Source: Andalucia godoyi
Lineage: Eukaryota > Discoba > Jakobea > Jakobida > Andaluciidae
Assembly: GCA_009859145.1 (NCBI GenBank)
Contig: VRVR01000013.1
Coordinates: 124,001-188,000, forward strand
Length of the DNA stretch: 64,000 nucleotides
Reading direction: 5' to 3'
In this document: one piece after another, positions 9,711-18,850 of the stretch
Layout of the letters: every line of letters begins with the position of its first letter
Numbering within the stretch: position 1 is the first letter of the stretch
Notes under the pieces: generated by a model
Told to the model about the DNA's origin: nothing
The model's input: only the letters and a program-made list of their open reading frames with translations
Databases searched by the model: none
Translations under genes and position numbers: made by a program

Positions 9711-10366
9711 TTACACTCCAACCCAAATGTCTGGTGGATGGCTGCGATATCATCGGTCTGAGACTACAGCCGTCGACATTGCTGTTGAATGAAGACCGAC
9801 CTTTTCCCCCCTGCAGATTGCTGCTACCGGCTGTCGTCGTTGTCGCTGTTGTTGGTGTCGCGGCGGCGTAGGTGTGCAGGTCGACGCCCCAATGAGAGAC
9901 ACTGTCCAATACTGACAACCCGATTCCTTGTAATCGATGACTCCTCCACCGCGGCCTCTCTCTGTCTGCGGTGCACACCATTTGCCAATCAGCAAAATAA
10001 ATACAATATCCGCTCGATTGTAGTGGTGAAAACAGAGAATGAAAGATCGAGAGAGAATGAACAAGTGGATTAAGAATGCGGAATGGCAATAAATGAAGCT
10101 CGTTGAAATCCCTGGCTTTCTCCTGGTTCCGAGGGTCCAAACGGCTTCTAACGAATGCACTCATTGATCCATTCGAGAGCTCTGAACAGGAAAACATGTT
10201 GTTTCTGTTTCGGGGTGCGGACACCCGCGGATGTCCCACTCAAAAGGAGAGCTTTCATTGGATGGGACGCTGATGCTCATTGATAAAGTCCCTCTACGCC
10301 AAATAATCTGTTGTTGAGACGCAGCATGCGAGCCAAATGTTTGAAGAAGTATGCATTTGACGGTAA
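9711..10366 (+). mobile_element. MITE-like element, copy 1
   Basis: A 656-bp unit whose core (about 9775-10350) is repeated without any indel at 31652-32227. Its ends are imperfect inverted repeats (TTACACTCC at the left, GACGGTAA at the right) and a TA dinucleotide lies at or within a base of each end, suggesting a TA target duplication. Open frames on the minus strand inside it show no recognisable transposase, so it is probably a non-autonomous DNA transposon. It ends 268 bp upstream of the RPAC1 start codon. Confidence 0.65.
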
Positions 10367-10633
10367 TACTGCATCGTACAGCATCGCTTGCATCCATTGA
10401 TGCAACGGGTCATTTTTTTCCTTCGCGCTTTTTTTTCCTAAGAAATCGATAGCTTTTGATATATACATCTATATGTGTGTGTAGGTATATATGTTAATTG
10501 TTTTCCTCTTGCTGAGATTCTGGTTATGTGTTTGCGTTTATTCTTCTTTTATTTAAAATTTTGAAATTTTTTTAAAAAGTTAGTTGTTAGATTGTACGTG
10601 TTTCCGCGGTTCTTGTGTAATTTTCAGAGGGAA

Positions 10634-11611
10634 ATGGCGCCTACTCTTCCAAGTCATTTGCAAGATATCCGAGATAGGGTGACGATTGGTCGTGAAGCAC
10701 CTGCGAACACAGAAGCGTTTGTCTCTTCGAATGCGTTTTCGCCGTCAGGAATTGACAATTCGTTCGTTCTTTCGTCATTCAAGGACGGCTTCTCAATCCG
10801 GATCATTGAAAAGTCATTCCACCATCTGGTGTTCGACATGGTTGGCATTGATGCACCTTTGGCCAATGCATTTCGACGAATTTTGCTTGGCGAAGTCCCG
10901 ACGTTTGCTATCGAGTATGTGGACTTCATCGATAACACATCGATTATTGCGGATGAAAACCTTGCGCATCGGCTAGGGCTTGTACCGCTGAACATTGACC
11001 CTCGGAAGTATCCAGAGGATAAGGAATTTACATTTGCGCTGAAGGCGACGTGTAAGAGGAAACCCGGCGCAGATGCGGACTCGGACGTCCAGGTCAAGTA
11101 CGAGAATGCCCACGTCTATTCATCATCCCTCATTTGCATTTCGGACCCAGAAATCAGACCTGTACACGAGGATATCTTGATCGCGAAGCTCAGACCCGGT
11201 CAGTCGATCGAATTCACGTGCATTGCAAAGAAAGGAATGGGCTCCGTTCATGCAAAGTGGTCTCCCGTAGCGACTGCGACATACAGAATGCTGCCGGCGA
11301 TCACGATTGTCGATGAGGAGTTCTTCAGGGGCGAAAACGCAAAGGAGCTGGTGAAGAGATGCCCGATGGGCGTGTACGATATTGAGGATGGCCATGCGAT
11401 TGTGGCAAAGCCGAGAAATTGCACGATGTGCAGAGAATGCATTCGGGAAAAGGGATGGGAGGACAAGATCAAGCTGCAGAGGCTGCGGCAGCACTTTGTG
11501 TTTTCCATCGAATCGGTGGGGATGATGTCTGCAACTGACATTTTCCGACAGGCGACAGATGTGCTGATTAAGAAGTGCGCCAGCCTACATGAGGATGTCG
11601 GAAAAGTGTAA
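10634..11611 (+). CDS. POLR1C: RNA polymerase I/III subunit RPAC1 (AC40)
   Basis: 325 residues from ATG 10634; the frame extends upstream only through non-ATG codons. The alpha-like N-terminal domain shows FRRILLGEVPTFAIEYVDF, the dimerisation motif shared with bacterial alpha and Rpb3, and HRLGLVPLNIDP follows as in AC40 proteins. A Cys-containing segment CTMCRECIREKGW sits before the C-terminal dimerisation helix. Length is close to human POLR1C (346). RPAC1 pairs with RPAC2 to seed assembly of RNA polymerases I and III in the nucleus. Rpb3 is the nearest alternative, but IADENLAHRLGLVPL and the overall pattern fit AC40 better. Confidence 0.88.
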   Translation: MAPTLPSHLQDIRDRVTIGREAPANTEAFVSSNAFSPSGIDNSFVLSSFKDGFSIRIIEKSFHHLVFDMVGIDAPLANAFRRILLGEVPTFAIEYVDFIDNTSIIADENLAHRLGLVPLNIDPRKYPEDKEFTFALKATCKRKPGADADSDVQVKYENAHVYSSSLICISDPEIRPVHEDILIAKLRPGQSIEFTCIAKKGMGSVHAKWSPVATATYRMLPAITIVDEEFFRGENAKELVKRCPMGVYDIEDGHAIVAKPRNCTMCRECIREKGWEDKIKLQRLRQHFVFSIESVGMMSATDIFRQATDVLIKKCASLHEDVGKV

Positions 11612-11636
11612 AAGGGAGAGGAAATTTTGTTTTACT

Positions 11637-11640
<4 letters not shown>

Positions 11641-11674
<34 letters not shown>
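11641..11674. repeat. (TC)n microsatellite
   Basis: About 17 TC units just after the RPAC1 stop codon, in the 309-bp spacer shared with the convergent amidase gene; nothing else is apparent there. Confidence 0.95.
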
Positions 11675-11676
<2 letters not shown>

Positions 11677-11920
11677 CAACAATACGCAAACGCGCAATCT
11701 CGGAATTCACGGCACGGCGATGTTTGGCGATTGCCGTCACTGGAATGTTAACTCAAAATAGTGCGCAGGAATCGGAAACGAGACGGCCGACAACACGGAT
11801 GTGCCGGGGGAGCATCGGCAAGAGGAAGAACACAAAGAAAGAAAAAAGAAGAAAACTATGGAATACCAAACAACAACAACGACAACGACGATGACGACGA
11901 CGAAAAGAATCATTCGGTGC

Positions 11921-13597
11921 TTATGAACACGGCAGAATATGTGCAACATTCGGAGGATCTTTGCGCTCGACGATTTCCTCAACTGCGAACGCACAACGGA
12001 AGAGAAGGTCCTCTCTCCAGTGCGCGGACATTATCTGGAGACCAATGGGAAGGTTTTCTCCCGTGGCCGATGCGACATAACCAATGGGCACGGAGATCGC
12101 AGGAACTCCAGTGAGATTGGCTAGGAATGCGTACTGCATGACTCGCGCCTGCATCGATGCAGCAAGCTCTCCATGAGGAAGCGCGGATTCGACAATCTTT
12201 GACGGCGGTATTGCCGTCATCGGAGTGATGATGACGTCGCACTGGTCTCGAAACATCTCGCCCAAGACGAACATCAGATCGTGACGGATACGCTGAGCCT
12301 TCATGAAATCCATGCTCGACCAGTTTTTTGTCACTTCAAACTGCACTCTCGATCCGTTCAGCAGCTGTGATCGGACCTTATCGTACTGCTCGCCAAGCTC
12401 GTCCATAAGCTCACAGCTGATCGTGATGATATGCGCCCAGCGCGCAGCTTGTAGGTTTGGCACAACAACATTGACAACCCGGGCACCCCGCAGCTCCAGT
12501 TCCTTGACCATTGCATGCGACTGCATTCGAACCTGCGGATCACAGTCCTCGAACCACGGCTTAAACACTCCAATTCTCAAATCGGACAAATCTTTTGTCT
12601 TGGTGACGCTCTTCGAGATCTTGCAATGGACATCGGGACAAGACCTTGTTGCAGAATCCCTCTCGATGTCGTCGTGACCGGCCATCACAACATACGAAAT
12701 CAAGCAGTCCATCACACTCTGTCCGAGTGGACCAAGAGATAAGATGGACGCAGTGTCAGCCAAGTGGCCGGCTCGCGAAACACGGCCGAATGAAGGCTTC
12801 AGTCCTACGACCCCGCAGTAGCAAGCCGGTAAGCGCACGGATCCGCCACCGTCACCCCCGAGAGCAATGGGACACATTCCAACACCCACTGCCACACCAG
12901 AACCCGAGCTCGAGCCGCCTGTGTGATACCCCGGCGCATGTGGGTTTCTGGGAATGCCCCAGCGCAGATTATGGCCCGTGATTCCAAATCCAAGCTCATG
13001 CATATTGGTCTTTCCGATCATAATTGCCCCGGCAGCTCGGAGCCGCGCGACAATTGTCGCATCTGAAGTTGGCTGCCGTGAAACAAGATGCGTCCCGGCC
13101 TCCGTGACATAGGGCAAGCAGTCCGTTTCGTCCTTTACAGCAATCGGAACGCCATCCAAAATGGACAGCGGCTTTCCGTCCGCCCAGCGCTGCGCCGAAA
13201 GCCTTGCCTGTCTCAGTATGTCGTTATCGTTCACATAGATTAATGCGTTGAGATGCGAAAATGTCGACACTTCCTTGATAATCGAACGCGCAACATCTTC
13301 TGGATTTGTTTTTCCATTCAAGTACGCATTATAATAATCCATGCATGTTGGCAATGTTGACCCTTTTGGTCGTCGGTTCGCAAACTCTGGATTCTGCGAA
13401 AAGACAAACAACGACTCTGCATTGGAAAAGCTGTACACGGGAGCTGGCTGCGACACAGAATGCACCACAGGAAGCGGATCATACACGACTCGAGACGAGG
13501 TTTCGTAATCTCGAAACCTCTGGATTCCAGAGTCCGAAAGGATCTTGGGAACCAGCAAATGCTTCACCATCGTGGATTCAATGGCATTCGTAAACAT
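11921..13597 (-). CDS. Amidase-signature hydrolase, plant FAAH-like
   Basis: 558 residues from ATG 13597 (upstream frame lacks ATG). The Ser-cisSer-Lys triad of the amidase signature family is complete: Lys in GVPIAVKDE, the cis-Ser in GGSSSGSGVAVG and the nucleophile Ser in GGDGGGSVRLPA. The C-terminal half carries VIITPMTAIPP and LTGVPAISVPIGY, and WAHIITISCELMDEL resembles plant-type fatty acid amide hydrolase more than GatA. Such enzymes hydrolyse N-acylethanolamines and other amides at membranes. No targeting peptide or membrane helix is evident. GatA (Glu-tRNA amidotransferase) is the main alternative, but a long N-terminal extension of ~120 residues argues for FAAH. Confidence 0.75.
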   Translation of the reverse strand: MFTNAIESTMVKHLLVPKILSDSGIQRFRDYETSSRVVYDPLPVVHSVSQPAPVYSFSNAESLFVFSQNPEFANRRPKGSTLPTCMDYYNAYLNGKTNPEDVARSIIKEVSTFSHLNALIYVNDNDILRQARLSAQRWADGKPLSILDGVPIAVKDETDCLPYVTEAGTHLVSRQPTSDATIVARLRAAGAIMIGKTNMHELGFGITGHNLRWGIPRNPHAPGYHTGGSSSGSGVAVGVGMCPIALGGDGGGSVRLPACYCGVVGLKPSFGRVSRAGHLADTASILSLGPLGQSVMDCLISYVVMAGHDDIERDSATRSCPDVHCKISKSVTKTKDLSDLRIGVFKPWFEDCDPQVRMQSHAMVKELELRGARVVNVVVPNLQAARWAHIITISCELMDELGEQYDKVRSQLLNGSRVQFEVTKNWSSMDFMKAQRIRHDLMFVLGEMFRDQCDVIITPMTAIPPSKIVESALPHGELAASMQARVMQYAFLANLTGVPAISVPIGYVASATGENLPIGLQIMSAHWREDLLFRCAFAVEEIVERKDPPNVAHILPCS

Positions 13598-14227
13598 CTG
13601 CAACACGGTTCCTTTTCTGTGACCTCCCAAAAAAAAAAACGGGGAAGAAAAATAATCACCATCGAAATTGAAAGGAAAGGTTAGGAAATACAAGGGTGGA
13701 GAAAAATACAAAAAGAATTACGAATAATCATGCTCGGGAAAGAGAAGAAGAAAGGGGGGAAAATACATGCAATTTTGGAGCTTGGATTGGACGAAGATCA
13801 TATGCTTCTTCGCATTCTGTGGCTTCACGATCTCGTTTACGAGACATTTCTTCTTCTTCTTAACTGTCGGTTGTCGAAAATGTTTTCACGAGTTGGAAGA
13901 AGAAGGGAATTAAAAGAAAAAAAAGAGGGAAAAAACAGAAAAGACAGCACACTCTGCAATAAGTGCCTTTGGTTGGATGGGTTTTCGGTAATTTTACGTG
14001 GAAGGAAAATGCAGCAGATCAAGTGGAAGTTTCAACATCCCGCCCATTTTCGAACAGGGGAAAATGTTCGTTACAGCAGCCAGTCTCAGCCTGTGCTGCG
14101 AAAATTAAAAATTAAAAAATGGGTAAGAAGAAAAAGAAGAGGGAGGAGGAGGAAAACACGCCATTGGTTTGGAGAGGGTGAAAAATGTTCTTTTAAAAAT
14201 AAACTTTTGGGGGCGGGGGGGTGGGTT
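13598..14227. other. Purine-rich spacer, no supported gene
   Basis: This 630-bp gap follows the start of the amidase gene and precedes the 3' end of the next minus-strand gene. The plus-strand frame at 13730-14278 is Lys/Arg-rich because the DNA is purine-rich, shows no domain, and runs into the neighbouring gene, so I do not call it. Confidence 0.5.
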
Positions 14228-15733
14228 TCAAGACGGAGCAAAGGAGAATCCGATGGGCAGTGGGATGAACTCGATTGAAACTGCGGCTGTGAATGCAGTC
14301 TGTGAAGTTCGGAGGTATGAAATGGCGCCGAGCATTTGCACGATCGCGCCACCTTTTGTTCGAACGGCGACAGGGACAACGGTGTTTGAGACAGACCGAT
14401 CACAATCGGAGATGATGATCCTGGATATTGACTTGCACATGTAGTCCATGTCTGCGTCGATCATCCCATCCATTGCGACTTCGGAGTTCTCAAACTCTTC
14501 TCTCGTAACCGGTGTTTCTTGAACTGCAGGCGAATTGAACACGGCTACTTTTCCCTGCTTGTCGACTATCACCGATGGAAACGAAGATGTGGTTACATGC
14601 TGGACAGCACGCAGATAATTGGATCGGAACCCAGCGTCGTACTGGACAACCTGGTCAAGATCATGTGTCAGCACGAACTGCATGTCCTGGTCTTTGGACA
14701 CCCGGAAACCCTCCATCGACATGCACCGCAGACACTCGTCATCAAGACGAGGAATGACGCGAAGGAAACGCTGACGCGTCCCTCTATCAAGCGATCGGAA
14801 TGTCGTCCACGCAATCGTGGCCCGAGCTACCAAGTCCTCTCGTGCTACCAAACTGTTTGAGTGCGGACTGCACGTTGCCACGGCACTGGCGGAATACTTT
14901 GGTCGTTTCGACACTCTCGTTTCAGAATACCCTTGCACAAATCCGTCGCCTCCGTCCTCTTTTTCAGCTCTCTCTTTTTCTTGTAGTGGTAGTGGCTGGA
15001 GCACATGCACTTGTGGTGGAGAGGAAAAAGGAAATGGAGCCGATGACAACTGGGGAACGCTGGGGAAAATCAGCAATTCTTGATCATCTTGAAAGCCATG
15101 TACCGGTTCTTCCTGCACCTTCTCAAGAAGATCGGTGTTCTCCGTTGATGACTTGGAGGAGTGACACGAAGATCGGCTGGACCTCTTGCGCTCCAGATAA
15201 ACGCACAAATGCGCAACCCGTCGATGAATGCATCTTGAACAAGGATCCGATCCATTTCCGTCACACGACTGCTTCAGGCTTCTGCATTCCGCACACGCCT
15301 TTGATACCCTTCGCTTTTTCTTTATATTTGCGCCTGTGCTTTCGCCAACACTGCATCTGTGATCATTATTGTCATTATCAGTATCATTGTTATCATCGCC
15401 GCCGCCATCACCACCATTACTATTGTTACTACTGCTGCTACTATTACTATTGTTATTGGCTTGATGCTGATGTTGACCATTTCGTTGGATATCGCAAAGT
15501 ACTGATGGCTGTGTGTACGGCTCGAATGCAGATGCGACAGGATGCGGCAATGGAGCTGGGTCGGAAAACGAAACCGATTCTGGGGCGAGAAAAAGCGCTG
15601 GAGGGGGAATGTCCGAAGACGGGATGTTGACAGCTGTGATGTCGGACGGCTGACCAAACAACGCCGAAAAGGCAAGAGAAGAAATCTCGTCAAACCCGAC
15701 GAAATCAAATGAATCGAGACTTGAATTGCTCAT
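14228..15733 (-). CDS. Zn2Cys6 transcription factor 1 with C-terminal PAS-like region
   Basis: 501 residues from ATG 15733. A binuclear zinc cluster has Cys147, 150, 157, 165, 168 and 177 (CX2CX6CX7CX2CX8C), preceded by a basic KKKRRVSKA and followed by ERKRSSRSS; this is the Gal4-type DNA-binding domain. Upstream is an Asn/Ser/Asp low-complexity stretch. The last ~170 residues begin with QRFLRVIPRLDDECLR and contain FPSVIVDKQGKVAVFNSP, which looks like a PAS-type sensor as in fungal ERT1/AcuK regulators. The middle-homology domain of most fungal members is absent. A second gene at 34611-35771 has the same layout, with its first cluster Cys also at residue 147. Confidence 0.8.
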   Translation of the reverse strand: MSNSSLDSFDFVGFDEISSLAFSALFGQPSDITAVNIPSSDIPPPALFLAPESVSFSDPAPLPHPVASAFEPYTQPSVLCDIQRNGQHQHQANNNSNSSSSSNNSNGGDGGGDDNNDTDNDNNDHRCSVGESTGANIKKKRRVSKACAECRSLKQSCDGNGSDPCSRCIHRRVAHLCVYLERKRSSRSSCHSSKSSTENTDLLEKVQEEPVHGFQDDQELLIFPSVPQLSSAPFPFSSPPQVHVLQPLPLQEKERAEKEDGGDGFVQGYSETRVSKRPKYSASAVATCSPHSNSLVAREDLVARATIAWTTFRSLDRGTRQRFLRVIPRLDDECLRCMSMEGFRVSKDQDMQFVLTHDLDQVVQYDAGFRSNYLRAVQHVTTSSFPSVIVDKQGKVAVFNSPAVQETPVTREEFENSEVAMDGMIDADMDYMCKSISRIIISDCDRSVSNTVVPVAVRTKGGAIVQMLGAISYLRTSQTAFTAAVSIEFIPLPIGFSFAPS

Positions 15734-16359
15734 TCCGGTATTCTTCTTTCATCCATGCGATATTTCATAAAACGAAAACAGAAACACAAGTAAAAAAGTC
15801 ACGCAGAAGACAAGGAAGAGGTATGCGCGCAAACTGACATTCTCTTTTTTTATAATTATTACAATTATTTTTTGGGGTTTTTTTTTAAATTTAAAAATAC
15901 TGTTTTCTCACATCCTCCCCAATTCGCAACGAATCGATGGTCGAAATGGATTGCAAAAAGGCGGCAATAAAAGGGCGGCTCAAAGCGCTGAGCAGGGTGG
16001 GAATCCCCCGACTTCCGAGCTACGAAGACTGAGTGAACCTGTCGTAAAAAAAATATACATACGTATACAATATCATTTTTTGGACACTTGAGTCTGCCGG
16101 AAAGGATAATTAATTACGATGATGAGACGGCTAACCCTAACCTGCTGATGCAGGATCGAAAGACAGAAAAGACTCGGAACCCTAGCTTCATTAAGAGTGT
16201 GTTAATTCCCTAATTTGCGGCCATGCTCGAGGTGGGCCTCTGTTTAGCTTTGCCCAATTGACGTTTTTGTTATTTTTCTGTTATTTCCATTTCCATTCTC
16301 TTTCTTTTTCTTGTGTGGATTGGTTCCTCTATTCTGTCTCCGCGTTTTACATCTCTGAA
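15734..16359. promoter_or_regulatory. RPL23A: Divergent spacer upstream of RPL23A
   Basis: A 626-bp gap between the divergent Zn2Cys6 gene and RPL23A. It has an AT-rich block around 15850-15900, telobox-like motifs near 16131-16185, and a pyrimidine-rich leader right before the RPL23A ATG. No other coding sequence is supported. Confidence 0.6.
16131..16185 (+). promoter_or_regulatory. Telobox-like motifs upstream of RPL23A
   Basis: CTAACCCTAACC at 16131-16142 and AACCCTAG at 16178-16185 are telomere-repeat-like. In plants and in fungi with Tbf1, such boxes mark ribosomal-protein promoters. They lie 175-230 bp before the start codon. Confidence 0.5.
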
Positions 16360-16794
16360 ATGGCACCCACCGCCGCCGCATCGAAGGCCAAGGCCGCCGC
16401 AAAGGTCGTGAAGCAGGGCGTCAAGACTGCAACTCGCAAGATGATCACCAAGGTTACGTTCCGCAGACCGTCGACTCTTGCTCTTGCCCGCAACCCCAAG
16501 TACTTGCGCCGCGCAACTGTGTCGACCAAGAAGACTGACCAGTTTGCCGTTCTGCGCTTCCCGTTGACTTCTGAAACCGCGATGAAGAAGATCGAGGATA
16601 ACAACACCCTTGTGTTCATCGTCAACCGCCGTTCCACCAAGAAGCAGATTGCAGCAGCCATCAAGACCATGTACGACGTTGACGTCGCCAAGGTGAACAC
16701 TTTGATCCGCCCGGACGGCCTCAAGAAGGCATTCATCCGCCTTGCCCCTGATCAAGAAGCTCTTGATGTCGCCAACAAGGTCGGCATCCTGTAA
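16360..16794 (+). CDS. RPL23A: 60S ribosomal protein L23a (uL23)
   Basis: 144 residues from ATG 16360. The N-terminus is Ala/Lys-rich; the core has [19 protein letters not shown] and then [19 protein letters not shown] and [17 protein letters not shown], all near-invariant in eukaryotic uL23. The protein ends DVANKVGIL, as in relatives (DVANKIGII). Length is normal. It binds 28S rRNA near the polypeptide exit tunnel and forms part of the SRP docking site. Codon use is strongly biased to C-ending codons (AAG, GCC, ATC), unlike most neighbours, as expected for a highly expressed gene. Confidence 0.97.
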   Translation: MAPTAAASKAKAAAKVVKQGVKTATRKMITKVTFRRPSTLALARNPKYLRRATVSTKKTDQFAVLRFPLTSETAMKKIEDNNTLVFIVNRRSTKKQIAAAIKTMYDVDVAKVNTLIRPDGLKKAFIRLAPDQEALDVANKVGIL

Positions 16795-17092
16795 GTGTGC
16801 TGCTTTGATTACTCGCTGCTCTTGCCATTTCACTTGTTCTCTTCTTCTTTCTAGACACTGTCACAAATTAAGTTTCTGTAAAAAGAAAACCGCTCTATAC
16901 TCTTTATGTTTTGAGTTACTCGTCACGGTACGTGGCGCAATCTTTCCTTCCTTCTAGCTCTTTTTTCCCTTGCTTTTTTATTGTACACACTTCTTGTTTT
17001 TCTCTGTTTTCTTCTTTTCAATCTCGACGGGAGAGTCTTCGCTGCCGTGTTCGGCGATGCGCTCTTTCAGCATTCAGACAAAGGCGCACACA

Positions 17093-18163
17093 ATGAGTCG
17101 GTATCCTCAGTCTGCCTGCCTGCTCCTCATTATTGCAGTCTTGCAGTTTGTCGCGTGTGCAGAGAACAGTCGGGCGTATCGCATGGGATTTCAGAACTCT
17201 TCACCGCGGCTCAATGACAGTTCGCTGGCGATTAAGACCTTATTTATGTGGTCCCAGCATGCAGATGCCGCAATGATCACGACTGAAGTTCCATGGGAAG
17301 CTCTGTACACGGGAGCGAGCACGCCGGACGCGTTTGTGACGCAAAACTACGAAAGTCTGGTTGCGTACTATCGAAGCAAAGGATTCCTGCTGTGGGTGTA
17401 CGTTGACCCTCAGAACGGAATGGACCGCTCCAAAGACTCGGAGTTTCTTATTCATATTGGAAAGAGCATTGCAGATCCCGACGTCCAGTTGCTCTTCGCA
17501 CAGTTCGCCGATGCGATGGATCGCATTCTGATGCCGAATCATCTCGGATTGGCGCTCGAGACGAACCTCATTCGCTCTGTGGCTCCGGCGACGAACTATC
17601 TTGGAGTGAAGCAAGCTGCAACCAATGCAGCATCCATGATCCGGGCGCGCAATCCCAACGTAACACTCGGAATCAGTGTCCAAGTAGACGAGGCTTGGGG
17701 CAACGGTCCAAAGGGACAGTACGTGGGAATTGCACAGGATCTTTCGGATTTCTCATTCCTGCAAGAACTTGGCCTCTCATCCTATCCATTCTTTTTCTTC
17801 AGCGACCCATCCGAGCTTCCCTTGGACTACTTTTCGCGGTTGGTCCAGGATCACAATCTTCCAGTGTTCATTTCAGAAGGCGGCTGGACCTCGGCTTCTC
17901 TTCACGGTGGATGGTACGGCAACATCACTAGCTCGCCGCAGATTCAGAGCGATTACGTGTCTCGCGTCGCGCAACTGCTTGAACAAACTGCAAAGCCTCT
18001 TGCCTGGTTTCAGTTACCGTTCACAGACATTGATCTCAGCACTGTGCCCCCAGAACTTGTCGAGTCCTTCAAGCCCTTTGCTTCGCTTGGGTTGGTGGAT
18101 GTGCTGCTCCAACCAAAACCATCGTTGGCAACTTGGGATAGCATCCTCTTTGCTAGACAGTGA
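17093..18163 (+). CDS. Secreted TIM-barrel glycoside hydrolase-like protein
   Basis: 356 residues from ATG 17093, chosen because it gives a clean signal peptide (SACLLLIIAVLQFVACAEN); an in-frame ATG at 17057 is possible. After cleavage the protein has alternating strand/helix blocks: MWSQHADAAMI, FLLWVYVDPQNG, LGLALETNL and, near the end, LPVFISEGGWTS. The last resembles the nucleophile strand of clan A glycoside hydrolases (GH53-like), with Glu in SEGGW, and LALETN could carry the acid/base residue. A substrate cannot be named. Two copies of SYPFFFFS-type aromatic stretches suggest a buried barrel core. Enzyme class is inferred from fold-like features only. Confidence 0.5.
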   Translation: MSRYPQSACLLLIIAVLQFVACAENSRAYRMGFQNSSPRLNDSSLAIKTLFMWSQHADAAMITTEVPWEALYTGASTPDAFVTQNYESLVAYYRSKGFLLWVYVDPQNGMDRSKDSEFLIHIGKSIADPDVQLLFAQFADAMDRILMPNHLGLALETNLIRSVAPATNYLGVKQAATNAASMIRARNPNVTLGISVQVDEAWGNGPKGQYVGIAQDLSDFSFLQELGLSSYPFFFFSDPSELPLDYFSRLVQDHNLPVFISEGGWTSASLHGGWYGNITSSPQIQSDYVSRVAQLLEQTAKPLAWFQLPFTDIDLSTVPPELVESFKPFASLGLVDVLLQPKPSLATWDSILFARQ

Positions 18164-18696
18164 TTGCCTATCGTTCATAACCCTTCCCCGAGTTTCCAAG
18201 TTTCCGCAGTTTCCCAATGTGATCATCGGGCTAAGCTGTCACCGAAGGCAGATCCAAGCTGCATGTTTTGCTCTGCTTCTTAACTGGGGACGAGCACCCG
18301 CTCTTCCATGCAGATTGCTCTGCATCAAAGGGTCATCGTTTTCTTCTTCTTGCTCTCCAGTTTGAGTTTGTTGGGAAAGACCGCTCTTTGGAGCCATGCG
18401 ATGTTTTCTGTCTTTTTCTTTTGGTGAAAGGTGCTGCTTGAGGGTTCGACAGAAAAGCACGAGCAAACAGAAAACAATAAGAAAGAATAAAAGGTGAAGA
18501 ATTAAGAAATACTAGACTTGACTACGGTAAGAAAATCGTAGTGTTCAAATGTTCAAAGTTGATACACAAAGGTGTTTCATCCTCGGCTTCTTCACAGACA
18601 AATTCTACTAATTCTCTGTTTGTCTATTACTTTCATTTCCCAAACATTTGGTTATTATTTCCTTTTTATTTACCTATTTATTTATTTAATTTGATT

Positions 18697-18731
<35 letters not shown>

Positions 18732-18850
18732 ATCTTTTCATATCCGTCTTATTTATTTATTGTACATTTTTTCCCCCCACCGTCGGTTATTTATTTATTT
18801 ATTTATATTATTTTGTGAGTTTGTGAGTTTGTCTTCCCTTTGCGTGACGA
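18164..18850. other. Spacer with dispersed repeat and TTG/TTTA microsatellites
   Basis: This 687-bp gap holds the dispersed repeat at 18243-18455, a TTG array near 18698-18730 and TTTA-type repeats near 18670-18815 just upstream of the next gene. No protein gene is supported. Confidence 0.6.
18243..18455 (+). repeat. Dispersed repeat family 2, copy B
   Basis: Shares with 61007-61258, in the same orientation, several near-identical blocks: CGAAGGCAGATCCAAGC, then TGCAGATTGCTCTGCATCAA, then TTTGAGTTTGTTGGGAAAGA. This copy lacks about 50 bp present in the other. Both end near a TGAGGGTT motif. It may be an old mobile-element fragment. Confidence 0.75.

Noticed and set aside
9676-10239. Minus-strand frames of 136-187 codons inside MITE copy 1 (and the matching ones in copy 2)
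   Set aside because: Two overlapping frames are open in the same identical DNA, neither resembles a transposase, and the core identity is explained by the repeat itself.
13730-14278. 182-codon plus-strand frame in the spacer after the amidase gene
   Set aside because: Lys/Arg/Glu-rich because of purine-rich DNA, no domain, and it overlaps the 3' end of the Zn2Cys6 gene.
16110-16160. C/D-box snoRNA-like motif (ATGATGA followed by CTGA) near the RPL23A promoter
   Set aside because: Box spacing is too short and no terminal stem can be formed.
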